Origin: Clostridium_B lapidicellarium
Lineage (GTDB): Bacteria; Bacillota; Clostridia; Clostridiales; Clostridiaceae
DNA length: 64,000 nucleotides
Assembly (NCBI RefSeq): GCF_041224415.1
Contig: NZ_JBGFFE010000002.1
Location: forward strand, 124,001-188,000
Direction: 5' to 3'
Position numbers and translations under genes: made by a program. Position 1 is the stretch's first letter. Each line of letters begins with the position of its first letter. The notes below the pieces were generated by a model that saw nothing but the letters and a program-made list of their open reading frames with translations, made no database searches and was not told where the DNA came from. Below, in pieces: positions 1 to 8,652 of this stretch.

Positions 1-153
1 ATTTCTGTTAGATCAGTGCAGAAAAGTTCCGAGAAAAGCAGGATGGGCAGGCTTGCCTCCATCAAACACGCCAGGTGGACAGGCAACCCACTGGAAAATG
101 CCGAGAAAAACAAGGTGGACAGGCAACCCCCGGGGGTCATGAACAAATCATGA
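1..153 (+). other. Possible 3' end of an upstream gene with short direct repeats
   Basis: Frame 1 is open from the window edge to a TGA at 151-153, so this could be the C-terminus of a gene starting outside the window, but the peptide is Arg/Lys-rich and I do not recognise it. The DNA holds a 17-base direct repeat (73-89 and 113-129), a third looser copy near 44-60, and a second short repeat (29-37 and 101-109). The frame +2 reading is also open, so coding status is unproven. Confidence 0.25.
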
Positions 154-248
154 ACAAAAAATGAATAAACTGTAAATAGAACTCTGCAGTCATTAACTCC
201 CTATGTTATAATGAAACCAACAGAAAAAACAGGAATGGAGAATGTAAA

Positions 249-2075
249 TTGCATCTAAATAAAAATTTTTTACCCATCAGCAAAGAAGATATGAAATTGA
301 ACAACATAAAGCAACTGGATTTTATATTCATAACAGGAGATGCCTATGTAGACCATCCCTCCTTCGGCACCGCAATAATATCCAGGATTTTAGAGAGGGA
401 GGGGTTTAAAGTTGGAATAATAGCCCAGCCAAACTGGAAAAGTGCAGATGATTTCAAAAAGCTTGGAAAACCAAAGCTGGCATTTTTAATTAACTCCGGA
501 AATATGGATTCCATGGTGAACCATTATACTGCCTCAAGGAAAAGAAGGCATGAGGATCTTTACTCCCCAGGAGGAAAATCTGGATACAGACCCGACAGGG
601 CAGTCATAGTATACTGCAACAGGGCTAGAGAAGCCTACAGGGATACCCCCATAATAATAGGAGGAATAGAGGCCAGCTTGAGAAGGTTTGCCCACTACGA
701 TTACTGGAGTGACAAAATAAGAAGAAGCATACTTGTAGATTCCAAATCCGATTTGCTTATATATGGAATGGGGGAAAAATCCATAGTACAGATAGCAAAT
801 CTGCTGAAATACGGCATGGATATACACGATATCAAAGATATAAGGGGAACTGTGTATTCCTCAAAAGATAAAAACTGTCTGAAAAACTACATAGAGGTAC
901 CTTCCTTTGAAAAAGTACTGGAAGATAAAAAATCCTATGGAGAAAGTTTCAAGCTGGAATATCAGGAGCAGGACGCAATAAGAGGTAAAACTCTGGTACA
1001 GAAGCATGGAGATCACTATGTCATTCAAAACCCTCCCCAGTATCCATTGACAGAAGAAGAAATGGATATAGTATACAATCTCCCCTATACCAGAACCTAT
1101 CATCCCGTGTACAAAAAATTGGGAGGAATACCTGCAATTAGAGAAGTGCGTTTTTCCATCACCAGTCATAGAGGATGTTACGGCGGTTGTTCATTTTGCG
1201 CCCTGACTTTTCACCAGGGGAGAACTGTACAGAGCAGAAGTGAAAAATCAATAATAGATGAAGCAAAACTTCTCACAACATTAGATGATTTTAAGGGATA
1301 CATACATGATGTGGGGGGACCTACCGCAAATTTCAGGCACAGGGCCTGCAAAATCCAGGAAAAAGTGGGAGTGTGCAAAAACAGGCAGTGCCTATTTCCC
1401 ACTCCATGTAAAAATCTCATTGTAGATCACAGGGAATATTCAAATTTATTGAAAAAAATAAGAAAAATACCGGGCATAAAAAAGGTATTTATCCGATCTG
1501 GAATAAGATATGACTATTTGATAGAGGATAAAAACACAGATTTCTTCACGGAATTATGCAAATACCACATAAGCGGCCAGCTGAAGGTAGCTCCTGAACA
1601 TGTGAACGGCAAAGTTCTGGAGCAGATGGGAAAGCCTGGAATGGACGTATACAACAAATTTGTAAAAAAATATTTCGAGATAAACAAAAGGCTTGACAAG
1701 AAGCAGTACCTGGTACCCTATCTAATGTCCAGCCATCCCGGCAGCGACCTGGATGCAGCTATAGAACTGGCACTTTATATAAAAAAAATGGGATACACAC
1801 CCGAACAGGTTCAGGATTTTTATCCCACACCGGGAAGCTTATCCACAACCATGTACTACACTGGCACAAATCCTCTAACCGGCAAGAAAGTCTATGTTCC
1901 GAAAAAGCAGAAAGAAAAGAACATGCAGAGGGCTCTTTTACAATTTGCCTTTCCAAGAAACTACAAGCTGGTAAAAGAGGCCTTGATTGCAGCAGGCCGT
2001 GAAGACCTGATAGGAAATGATCATAAATGCCTCATCCGGAAAAATCCGCCCAGGACTGGAAAAAGGCATTCTTAG
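249..2075 (+). CDS. ygiQ: YgiQ family radical SAM protein
   Basis: A 608-residue protein of the YgiQ (formerly UPF0313) family. The N-terminal part carries the family's cobalamin-binding-like fold region, and the radical SAM core shows the CxxxCxxC cluster motif (GCYGGCSFC, about residues 317-325) that binds a 4Fe-4S cluster and S-adenosylmethionine. A C-terminal YgiQ region follows, ending in basic residues. The reaction of this family is not established. The start chosen is TTG at 249, with GGAG 9 bases upstream; no better ATG precedes the conserved segment. It stands alone, convergent with the membrane protein that ends at 2093. Confidence 0.9.
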   Translation: MHLNKNFLPISKEDMKLNNIKQLDFIFITGDAYVDHPSFGTAIISRILEREGFKVGIIAQPNWKSADDFKKLGKPKLAFLINSGNMDSMVNHYTASRKRRHEDLYSPGGKSGYRPDRAVIVYCNRAREAYRDTPIIIGGIEASLRRFAHYDYWSDKIRRSILVDSKSDLLIYGMGEKSIVQIANLLKYGMDIHDIKDIRGTVYSSKDKNCLKNYIEVPSFEKVLEDKKSYGESFKLEYQEQDAIRGKTLVQKHGDHYVIQNPPQYPLTEEEMDIVYNLPYTRTYHPVYKKLGGIPAIREVRFSITSHRGCYGGCSFCALTFHQGRTVQSRSEKSIIDEAKLLTTLDDFKGYIHDVGGPTANFRHRACKIQEKVGVCKNRQCLFPTPCKNLIVDHREYSNLLKKIRKIPGIKKVFIRSGIRYDYLIEDKNTDFFTELCKYHISGQLKVAPEHVNGKVLEQMGKPGMDVYNKFVKKYFEINKRLDKKQYLVPYLMSSHPGSDLDAAIELALYIKKMGYTPEQVQDFYPTPGSLSTTMYYTGTNPLTGKKVYVPKKQKEKNMQRALLQFAFPRNYKLVKEALIAAGREDLIGNDHKCLIRKNPPRTGKRHS

Positions 2076-2092
2076 CAGATCTTTCCTGCGGA

Positions 2093-2758
2093 TCAGCCGG
2101 AAGCGACTCTCTTTTTGATTTTATTTAGAACATAAATAAAAACGGCGATCCAGCTCATATCACCCAGTATGGGCTGTACTAATATATTTACATTCAAGAA
2201 CCAGGCTATTAATTCCGCTGAAGTTACAGCTGCAGCAAATACCATCATATATATGCCAAATCTGTTCGGATTGTTTTTGCCCATGAACCCCAGGGAAAAA
2301 AACAGCACCAGAGTATTGAACAGCACATATGACCAGTATATGTATGAGTCTTTTGGAAAATTCATCGTATACCCCCATACAAATGGATACTGCTGCACAT
2401 TCTTTACCACGGCCCCACAATTGTATACGGTAAAGCCGTACAGTACACATAACAGTGCAGATAATATGAAAATATAATGAAACTTGATATTGTCCCTTCT
2501 CATAAAAATATAAATCAAAGTAAGCGCTATCATGGGTACGGCAATTAAATTTAGGAAAAAAGGCATCTTAAGCATATATAAATATTTTATATTGTTGTCC
2601 AAAAATAAAATAAGGATACAGATATATCTGAACATCATGGCTGTCAAAATAAAGAAGGCCATGATTTTTACTTTACTTGGTAAAAGCTTAGTCCAAACAA
2701 GTCCCTTCACAATCATTACAAACATAATAGGCAGCAGACAAATATAAATATAAAACAC
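2093..2758 (-). CDS. Polytopic membrane protein of unknown function
   Basis: A 221-residue, very hydrophobic protein with about seven predicted membrane segments and a short basic C-terminus. I recognise no family motif. The start is GTG at 2758 behind a GGAGAG ribosome site. Its stop lies 18 bases from the stop of ygiQ on the other strand, so the two genes converge. No function can be assigned from sequence or context. Confidence 0.6.
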   Translation of the reverse strand: MFYIYICLLPIMFVMIVKGLVWTKLLPSKVKIMAFFILTAMMFRYICILILFLDNNIKYLYMLKMPFFLNLIAVPMIALTLIYIFMRRDNIKFHYIFILSALLCVLYGFTVYNCGAVVKNVQQYPFVWGYTMNFPKDSYIYWSYVLFNTLVLFFSLGFMGKNNPNRFGIYMMVFAAAVTSAELIAWFLNVNILVQPILGDMSWIAVFIYVLNKIKKRVASG

Positions 2759-2838
2759 CAGGTACTCTCCTTCTCACAGCATTCTAATTTATATCTATTA
2801 ATGTTGCTAGCTTTATATTACTGTTTTCAAATAAAAAT

Positions 2839-3747
2839 TTATATATTTACCTTGGGCTTTGAGCCCATGTTAACTCCCAGAACTTTCATTCCACCTTTTA
2901 TGCATTCTATCGTAAGCGGAAAATCAGGTCCCCTTTCACCGTCTATATCCGTAACTATACCTTCATCGCACTCTACCTGTATTTTATCAGCTTTAAAATA
3001 TATGAGACTTTCAGTGTTTTCCAGATGATCTCCCCTCAGCATTTTTATAAAAAGGGTAATAATATCCTTCATTACCCCGGCTTTTACAATTATGACATCC
3101 AACAGTCCGTCATCTATTCTGGCTTTATAGGCAAGATTTAAATTTCCAGCGGTTTGGCCGTTGAATGCCAGCATAAGGTACATGTCTCCGTCAAAAAAAG
3201 CTGTCTCAGATTTAACCTTCACTTTGAGTTTCCTCAAATTATGAAGCTGTTCCAGACCTTTAACATAGTAAGCCAATTTTCCTATGGTGTTTTTTAAATT
3301 TACATCGGTCTTTTGCGACACATCTGTAAATAACCCCGTGCTGGCCACATTCACAAAATATTTGTCATTTACCTTTCCCAAATCCAAATTCTTAGGTTTG
3401 CTGTTTATTATCTGCTCACAGGCCTTAGATATATTTCCTGGTATGCCTATAAATTTTGCAAAATCATTGGCAGTCCCCACTGGAAGAATAGCTATCGGTA
3501 TATCTATGTCCAGTTTTTTCATGTAATTCACTGCAGCATCAACTGTTCCGTCTCCACCTGCTACTAATATGTATTTATAGGTTTCATCCACATCCCCAAA
3601 AGCATCTTCCATGTTGACATCAAAACTAATTCTAAAAGGAATTAGTTCATATCCATATTTTTGGTGTATTCTGATCACTTCATCTATGTTAGACATTATA
3701 GCATTTTCTCCCGAATATGGATTATAAATAAATTTTACCTTATTCAT
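2839..3747 (-). CDS. YegS/BmrU-type lipid (diacylglycerol) kinase family protein
   Basis: A 302-residue cytoplasmic kinase of the DAGK catalytic family (YegS, DgkB, BmrU). The N-terminus has the nucleotide-loop NPYSG motif, and the GGDGT motif is near residue 65, followed by LPVGTANDFA. Family members phosphorylate diacylglycerol or related lipids with ATP; the exact substrate is not visible here. pssA and a TVP38-type protein lie close by, so a phospholipid role is plausible but inferred. Confidence 0.85.
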   Translation of the reverse strand: MNKVKFIYNPYSGENAIMSNIDEVIRIHQKYGYELIPFRISFDVNMEDAFGDVDETYKYILVAGGDGTVDAAVNYMKKLDIDIPIAILPVGTANDFAKFIGIPGNISKACEQIINSKPKNLDLGKVNDKYFVNVASTGLFTDVSQKTDVNLKNTIGKLAYYVKGLEQLHNLRKLKVKVKSETAFFDGDMYLMLAFNGQTAGNLNLAYKARIDDGLLDVIIVKAGVMKDIITLFIKMLRGDHLENTESLIYFKADKIQVECDEGIVTDIDGERGPDFPLTIECIKGGMKVLGVNMGSKPKVNI

Positions 3748-3823
3748 ATTGAACTCTCCTATTTATATACCTATATTTAATAAAATTTCTACTTATATCA
3801 CCTGATATTATATCACCTAAAGG

Positions 3824-3864
3824 AATAAATCCACAAGATTACCGATAATTCCTGTGGATTTATT
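3824..3864 (-). terminator. Intrinsic terminator after the CBS gene
   Basis: A perfect 12-bp inverted repeat (3824-3835 with 3853-3864) lies just past the stop of the CBS-domain gene on the minus strand. It lacks a long U-tract, so it may work in part as an RNA-stabilising hairpin. Confidence 0.55.
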
Positions 3865-3886
3865 TACAAATTATTAAATTATAACT

Positions 3887-4309
3887 CTAGGACATACTTG
3901 GTTTAGATATATTGCTCAGTGCATCTCCGGCATGATTATTGGACTTGGAGTTAGTGGCCAAATCACCGAGTGAAACCATTCCCACCAGGCAGTCATTTTC
4001 AACTACAGGTATTCTCCTTATCTGCCTTTCGCTCATCACTCTGGAAGCATCTTCCACATTCATATCCGGAGAGCCTGTTACGGGATTTGAAGACATTATA
4101 TCCCTGACTTTTCCCGACTTGTAGTCTCCGCCTTTAACCGAGGATCTTATGGCAATGTCCCTGTCTGTCACAATTCCTATAATTTTATTGTTATCGCATA
4201 CTGGAACGGCCCCTATATTATTGTGCCGCATAATCTCAGCTGCCCTTTCAATAGTGTCATCGGCATTCAAGCTAACTACCAATTTGGTCATTATATCCTT
4301 AACTTTCAT
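3887..4309 (-). CDS. Tandem CBS-domain protein
   Basis: A 140-residue protein made of two CBS domains (about residues 1-60 and 70-125), each with the GIVTDRDI- or GMVSLGDL-type signature. Stand-alone CBS pairs bind adenine nucleotides and act as energy or redox sensors; no effector domain is present. The last 15 residues are a short polar tail. It has its own terminator, and the gene upstream lies 57 bases away. Confidence 0.85.
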   Translation of the reverse strand: MKVKDIMTKLVVSLNADDTIERAAEIMRHNNIGAVPVCDNNKIIGIVTDRDIAIRSSVKGGDYKSGKVRDIMSSNPVTGSPDMNVEDASRVMSERQIRRIPVVENDCLVGMVSLGDLATNSKSNNHAGDALSNISKPSMS

Positions 4310-4366
4310 TTATAAACACCCCTTTGTAATTTAGATTACATAAAATATTATGTCCTAAATCAGAGG

Positions 4367-5044
4367 TTATTTTGCCTGTAAATTATTGGTATCCTTGGAT
4401 TTTTTCTTATGTATGTACAGAGAACAAGAGGCTATCGCAAACAAGACCACTATGGGAAGTATGAATTTGACTGAAAAGGGATCTGCCAGATTTTTCCCCA
4501 TAAGAGAATAGGCTACCATCTCAGGCAGGGTTCCCAAAAGTGTTCCAAAAATAAAATCCCTGTATTTCATCTTTGTAAGTCCCGCCGCATAGCTCAATGG
4601 ATCATATGGAAATACAAATGACAGCCGCATTATGGTCATAATTCTAAATCCGTACTGTCCTATATTTTTGTCCAATATCAAAGCCTTTCCCCTTAAAATC
4701 CTGTTTACAAAAGAGCGTCCTAAAAATCTTGACAATAGGAAAGCTACGGTAGCAGATCCAAAACATCCAATCATACTCAGCAAAACAGCTATATGGGGAT
4801 TAAATATGTTTCCGGCAATAATGGACATAAGTGATGCCGGGAATACAATCAGCAATGGTCTTAATGTATACATGACAACGAACATAATGGCAGAAAATTT
4901 CCCATAGCTTTGTATATAACTTTTAATTTTATACACATCTATATTGAATATTTTATCTTTATAGATAAACAATAATATCAGGATGCATAAAACCAAAAGG
5001 GCAAATATTATAAATTTTACAATATTTTTATCATTAATCTTCAT
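4367..5044 (-). CDS. TVP38/TMEM64 family (VTT domain) membrane protein
   Basis: A 225-residue integral membrane protein with an N-terminal anchor helix, then the VTT/SNARE-associated domain (PASLMSIIAGNIF region, FLLSRFLGR and the FVFPYDPLSYAAGLTKM block). DedA/TVP38 relatives are linked to lipid scrambling and membrane homeostasis. It is transcribed away from pssA, and the roughly 220-bp AT-rich gap between them should hold both promoters. Confidence 0.85.
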   Translation of the reverse strand: MKINDKNIVKFIIFALLVLCILILLFIYKDKIFNIDVYKIKSYIQSYGKFSAIMFVVMYTLRPLLIVFPASLMSIIAGNIFNPHIAVLLSMIGCFGSATVAFLLSRFLGRSFVNRILRGKALILDKNIGQYGFRIMTIMRLSFVFPYDPLSYAAGLTKMKYRDFIFGTLLGTLPEMVAYSLMGKNLADPFSVKFILPIVVLFAIASCSLYIHKKKSKDTNNLQAK

Positions 5045-5267
5045 GAATTCCCGACTATCCTTTTTTATAAATACTTTAAAGCCAAATTAAAATTTGAAAA
5101 CACACTTTTAATAAAAATTTATAAATTTCCAATAAAAAAGAATTATTTACTTAACTATTTTTATGAAATGAGTTATAATTAGCTTATGTAATTATATACT
5201 TTTTACTCAATTTAAACAATAAAATTTCTATAAAATAAATTTATGATATTTAAGGAGTGAACCATTT

Positions 5268-5795
5268 ATGGTTAAAATCAAAATAGCTAAAAGTACTGTT
5301 CCAAATGCATTTACGCTTGCCAACCTTAGCTGTGGTATAATATCTTTACTGATGTCCTTTGAAGGAAAATATATATTGGCCGGCTCATTTATACTGCTGG
5401 CGTGTTTAGCTGATAGATACGATGGAAGAGTTGCAAGATTCCTAAAAGCATCCAGTGATTTGGGTAAAGAGCTTGATTCACTGGCGGATCTAGTTTCTTT
5501 TGGTGTAGCACCTTCAGTTCTTGCTTTCAATCTCTATAATTTTTTCACCATGGGTTTATTGGGTTATGTACTGGTATTACTGCTTCCAATATGTGGTGCG
5601 TACAGGCTGGCAAGATATAATGTAACTGAGTTTGACGGACAATTCTTTGGTATTCCAATAACTTTTGCAGGTATGTTCATGGCACTTTACTGTCTGATTA
5701 CATTGAGACATCCTCTTCCTCAGGAAGTTACAATCTTACTTTTAATAGGTCTTTCCTACCTTATGGTGAGCAAACATAGGTTTAAAAAATTTTAA
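5268..5795 (+). CDS. pssA: CDP-diacylglycerol--serine O-phosphatidyltransferase
   Basis: A 175-residue membrane enzyme that would condense CDP-diacylglycerol with L-serine to phosphatidylserine, the precursor of phosphatidylethanolamine. The CDP-alcohol phosphotransferase signature DGx2ARx8Gx3Dx3D is complete at about residues 48-70, and five or six membrane helices follow. The ATG at 5268 has a GGAG site 9 bases upstream. No psd (decarboxylase) is adjacent. The end of the gene shares a bidirectional hairpin with the convergent gene at 5834. Confidence 0.9.
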   Translation: MVKIKIAKSTVPNAFTLANLSCGIISLLMSFEGKYILAGSFILLACLADRYDGRVARFLKASSDLGKELDSLADLVSFGVAPSVLAFNLYNFFTMGLLGYVLVLLLPICGAYRLARYNVTEFDGQFFGIPITFAGMFMALYCLITLRHPLPQEVTILLLIGLSYLMVSKHRFKKF

Positions 5796-5814
5796 CTTTT
5801 GATATTCATTATAG

Positions 5815-5847
5815 AGAAGAATAGGTGTATGGCTTATTCTTCTTTTG
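5815..5847. terminator. Bidirectional hairpin between convergent genes
   Basis: Nine-base arms (5815-5823 and 5835-5843) with a TTTTG run follow pssA. The 3' arm overlaps the last codons of the minus-strand gene. Confidence 0.55.
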
Positions 5848-6217
5848 TATTCTCATCATACACTTCATCTAAATTATTCAAAAACAGCTCTTCATCTATT
5901 TCGGTTTCTATATACTGGGCTTTCATCTTTCCGCTGATGATTTCAGTTCTCATTTTACAGTATTGTTCATACTCCGCAGTAGATTTATCTATAACACCTA
6001 TAAGTTTGTCAATCACATCGCCTAACTTATCCACTCTATGAAGGGCATCCTTTATTTCCTTTTTATGGGCGGAAGCTATGGAATTCAGTTCTCCTGCTCC
6101 CCCTATAAGAAGTCTGTAGCAATTGGTCAATTTAGACAATAAATCCGTCAGGTTGTTTACATCACAATAGTACTCTTCAATTATCTTTCTATGGGACATG
6201 CTTATCACCCTGCCCAA
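5834..6217 (-). CDS. Conserved hypothetical protein, 127 aa, helical
   Basis: A soluble, acidic protein that is probably almost wholly alpha-helical, with heptad-like hydrophobic spacing over residues 20-95. I do not recognise a family. It overlaps the pssA terminator at its 3' end and lies 56 bases downstream of the HD-domain gene, so it may be the last gene of the ppx-HD transcript. Confidence 0.5.
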   Translation of the reverse strand: MGRVISMSHRKIIEEYYCDVNNLTDLLSKLTNCYRLLIGGAGELNSIASAHKKEIKDALHRVDKLGDVIDKLIGVIDKSTAEYEQYCKMRTEIISGKMKAQYIETEIDEELFLNNLDEVYDENTKEE

Positions 6218-6273
6218 AATTCATGATACATTCAACTATACTATTTATATTAAAATTATAATAAATTATAACT

Positions 6274-6861
6274 TTATACCTCTCTCGCCCTGACCTTTAC
6301 AGAAAATATTTTTTCGAACAGATTAGATTTATCATTCAGCTTCAAAAATATTTTTTCCAGATTATTTCCCCTCATATCAATGTATAAACATTTTTCTTTT
6401 AAATCTATATTTTCAATGGAAGTATTTAATTTATGTGTATGATCCAGGGCATCAGATACCCTGAGAATAGCTATCAGTTCTAAGAGTTTTCTCTTTCTTG
6501 CCCCCTCATACAGGCCAATATCACAATCCAAATCCTTCCTGTGGCTTCCTGCAACTATGGACAAGCAATGCCTCAACTCCCAGGGGACATTCTTAAAATT
6601 CTCCTCCTGCAATATTATATATTTGGTATGCCGCTGGTGATTTGTCTTGTTTATAAAACATCCTACGTCATGCAAAATTGCACTGCAGCTCAAAAGACTT
6701 CCAAAGGTTCCCCTTAAATAAGAATTTTTATTCATTACATCATATATTCGTACAGCAAAATTCTCCACTTTGATCTCATGTTCCATAATATTCTTCACAT
6801 TGTACTTTTCTGCTGTTTTTAGCACATCGCCAATCTTCATATAATCATATATATTGAGCAT
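6274..6861 (-). CDS. Small HD-domain phosphohydrolase related to the Ppx C-terminal domain
   Basis: A 195-residue HD-superfamily protein. The metal-binding His and HD pair are visible (H28 region; LHDVG at about residue 64), followed by further His residues (NHQRH; GSHRKDLD) and a late D (VSDALDHTH). This resembles the C-terminal HD domain of exopolyphosphatase/GppA proteins expressed alone. It lies 65 bases downstream of ppx on the same strand. It keeps the metal ligands that the neighbouring ppx protein lacks, so the two may together supply Ppx-type activity; that is inference. Confidence 0.7.
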   Translation of the reverse strand: MLNIYDYMKIGDVLKTAEKYNVKNIMEHEIKVENFAVRIYDVMNKNSYLRGTFGSLLSCSAILHDVGCFINKTNHQRHTKYIILQEENFKNVPWELRHCLSIVAGSHRKDLDCDIGLYEGARKRKLLELIAILRVSDALDHTHKLNTSIENIDLKEKCLYIDMRGNNLEKIFLKLNDKSNLFEKIFSVKVRAREV

Positions 6862-6926
6862 ATAAAAATCCTTTCATTTAATTTATACACTAAATATAAT
6901 ATGACAGTATTTCATCTGCTATGAAC

Positions 6927-8429
6927 TCATTTTACCAGAAGAACTTTGCCAAATACCTTGTAAAAATAATCTTTGCACTCGTCAATCATACCTATCTCCA
7001 GTTGAGACTCTCTCTTTGAAATTATATTCAAAATGATTTTTTCCTTTTCACTCCTGATGTCTATATCCGTCACATTGCCGTCGTAGGCCCTGTCAAGTGA
7101 TCTTGAAATATAAAATATCAGGGATAATTTTTTTATCATTCCAACATCCTTGGTATCCAAAATTTTTCCAAAATAATCAGACTTTTTAATTTTGCTCTCT
7201 TCAAAGTCAGACACAACAAAAGCTGCCATTATCTGTTCCCTGTGAGTGAGTCCGTATATCTTCAGATTTTTAATAATATAGAAAGAATATTTTCTCTGGC
7301 TGCCGAAACCCAGTGAAATTCCACAGTCGCTCAGCATAATTGCAGATTTTAATACTTTATAATCATCGTCTTTCATAGGTAATACATCTGAAAAAGCCGA
7401 ACACAATTTCTCGGCAAAATGCCACACCAGCTTCAAATGATCTTTTGGCAGCCCATAATTATTGACTATATTGCTCAGGGAAAAATTAAGTATGTTCTCG
7501 ACAAGGGGAGGATAATTTTTTATAAGTTTGCTGTAGATTATCCCCTGTCTCAATCCATTTTCACTGATACACAGTTTATCAGTGCTGCAGTATTTCACTA
7601 CACCGGCTATGCAGCAGATAGCACCTATGAATATATCCGCCCTGTCTTTGGATATTCCCTTAACTTTCCTGTATTGAGAAATTTCCATATCTTTTAAAGA
7701 ATTATAAATATTTGCAACATCTTTGGAAGAGATCATATAATTATGAGAATTACTAAAAGGATAATTGATTTTGTTTCTATGTATTTTAGCAACAGTCCTC
7801 TGGCTTCCTCCAATACCTACAAGTGTCATGCCCTCAGCTTTTTTAAGCCATTTTATCCCGTCAAAACTAGACACCAGGAAAGATTCCAGTTCTTTTAATT
7901 TTTTCTGTTTGTTCCCTTTAAATGATAAAAATTTATCAGTTAGGGTAATAGCACCCATCGGAATACTTATACATTCTTCCATCTTTCTGTTTTTAACCAG
8001 TATGAATTCAGTGCTGCTTCCACCTATATCCATTAAAAGAGCAGAGTCAACGTCAATGCTGTTGACCACTGCAAGGTAATCAAAATACGCTTCCTCATTC
8101 CCTGAAAGTACCCTTATGTCAATTCCTATTTCCTCTTTTACCCTGCTTATAAACTCCTTTTGATTGGAGGCCCTTCGTACTGCCTCTGTTGCAACTGCTG
8201 TTATTTCGGTCACATCATATGAACTGCACAGCCTTTTAAAATGGGACAACGTAATAATTGCCGCTTCAATCTTTTTTTCATCTATGGCCCCTTCAGCTGT
8301 CATATCCCTTCCAAGCCTTACTATGGATTTCAATTCATCCACGAGCTGATAATTTCTCCCATTAATGACTTTTACAATAAGAAGTCTCATGGAATTAGAA
8401 CCAATGTCTATTACAGCTAACTTTTTCAT
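6927..8429 (-). CDS. ppx: Exopolyphosphatase (Ppx/GppA family)
   Basis: A 500-residue member of the ASKHA-fold Ppx/GppA family, which hydrolyses terminal phosphate from inorganic polyphosphate and/or pppGpp. Phosphate-binding loops are clear: DIGSNSMRL at residue 8, the SGNEEA catalytic segment near 115, DIGGSSTE near 142 and GIGGSQRT near 217. The C-terminal third aligns with the HD-like domain, but where HD is expected the sequence reads SDCG, so this half has probably lost metal binding. The promoter region is shared with the divergent ppx-like/ppk operon and contains a candidate PhoP box. Confidence 0.88.
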   Translation of the reverse strand: MKKLAVIDIGSNSMRLLIVKVINGRNYQLVDELKSIVRLGRDMTAEGAIDEKKIEAAIITLSHFKRLCSSYDVTEITAVATEAVRRASNQKEFISRVKEEIGIDIRVLSGNEEAYFDYLAVVNSIDVDSALLMDIGGSSTEFILVKNRKMEECISIPMGAITLTDKFLSFKGNKQKKLKELESFLVSSFDGIKWLKKAEGMTLVGIGGSQRTVAKIHRNKINYPFSNSHNYMISSKDVANIYNSLKDMEISQYRKVKGISKDRADIFIGAICCIAGVVKYCSTDKLCISENGLRQGIIYSKLIKNYPPLVENILNFSLSNIVNNYGLPKDHLKLVWHFAEKLCSAFSDVLPMKDDDYKVLKSAIMLSDCGISLGFGSQRKYSFYIIKNLKIYGLTHREQIMAAFVVSDFEESKIKKSDYFGKILDTKDVGMIKKLSLIFYISRSLDRAYDGNVTDIDIRSEKEKIILNIISKRESQLEIGMIDECKDYFYKVFGKVLLVK

Positions 8430-8520
8430 AACTCGTCTCCTTATATAAAATTATAACCAATATAATATATTTATTATACTATATAAGTTTCAAAAATATT
8501 TAACAAATATTTGCAACTAC

Positions 8521-8559
8521 CTTTAAGCTTATGTTATTTGCATGTTAAAATCTTGTTAA
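8521..8559. promoter_or_regulatory. Candidate PhoP (Pho box) direct-repeat site
   Basis: Three hexamers start at exactly 11-bp intervals (8532, 8543, 8554). Read on the minus strand they are TTAACA, TTAACA and ATAACA; a weaker fourth falls in register at 8521. The Gram-positive PhoP consensus is TT(A/T)ACA-like hexamers at 11-bp spacing. The site lies between divergent ppx and the ppx-like/ppk1 operon, with TATAAT at 8589-8594 on the plus side. Phosphate-starvation control of polyphosphate genes is the natural reading. Confidence 0.55.
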
Positions 8560-8652
8560 GATCAAGGTATTCCCCACCCTTAATAAAGTATAATTTAATT
8601 GTCTATAATATATAGATGCCAGACTTTAAAATTTGCATTGGAGTTGATTCAA

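Noticed and set aside
2093..2758. Assignment to a named transporter family
   Set aside because: Hydrophobicity alone does not support a family and no motif is visible.
8599..8652. TTG 8599 as start of the Ppx-like gene
   Set aside because: No ribosome site, and it would lie at or inside the predicted promoter; ATG 8653 has GGAG and fits family alignment.
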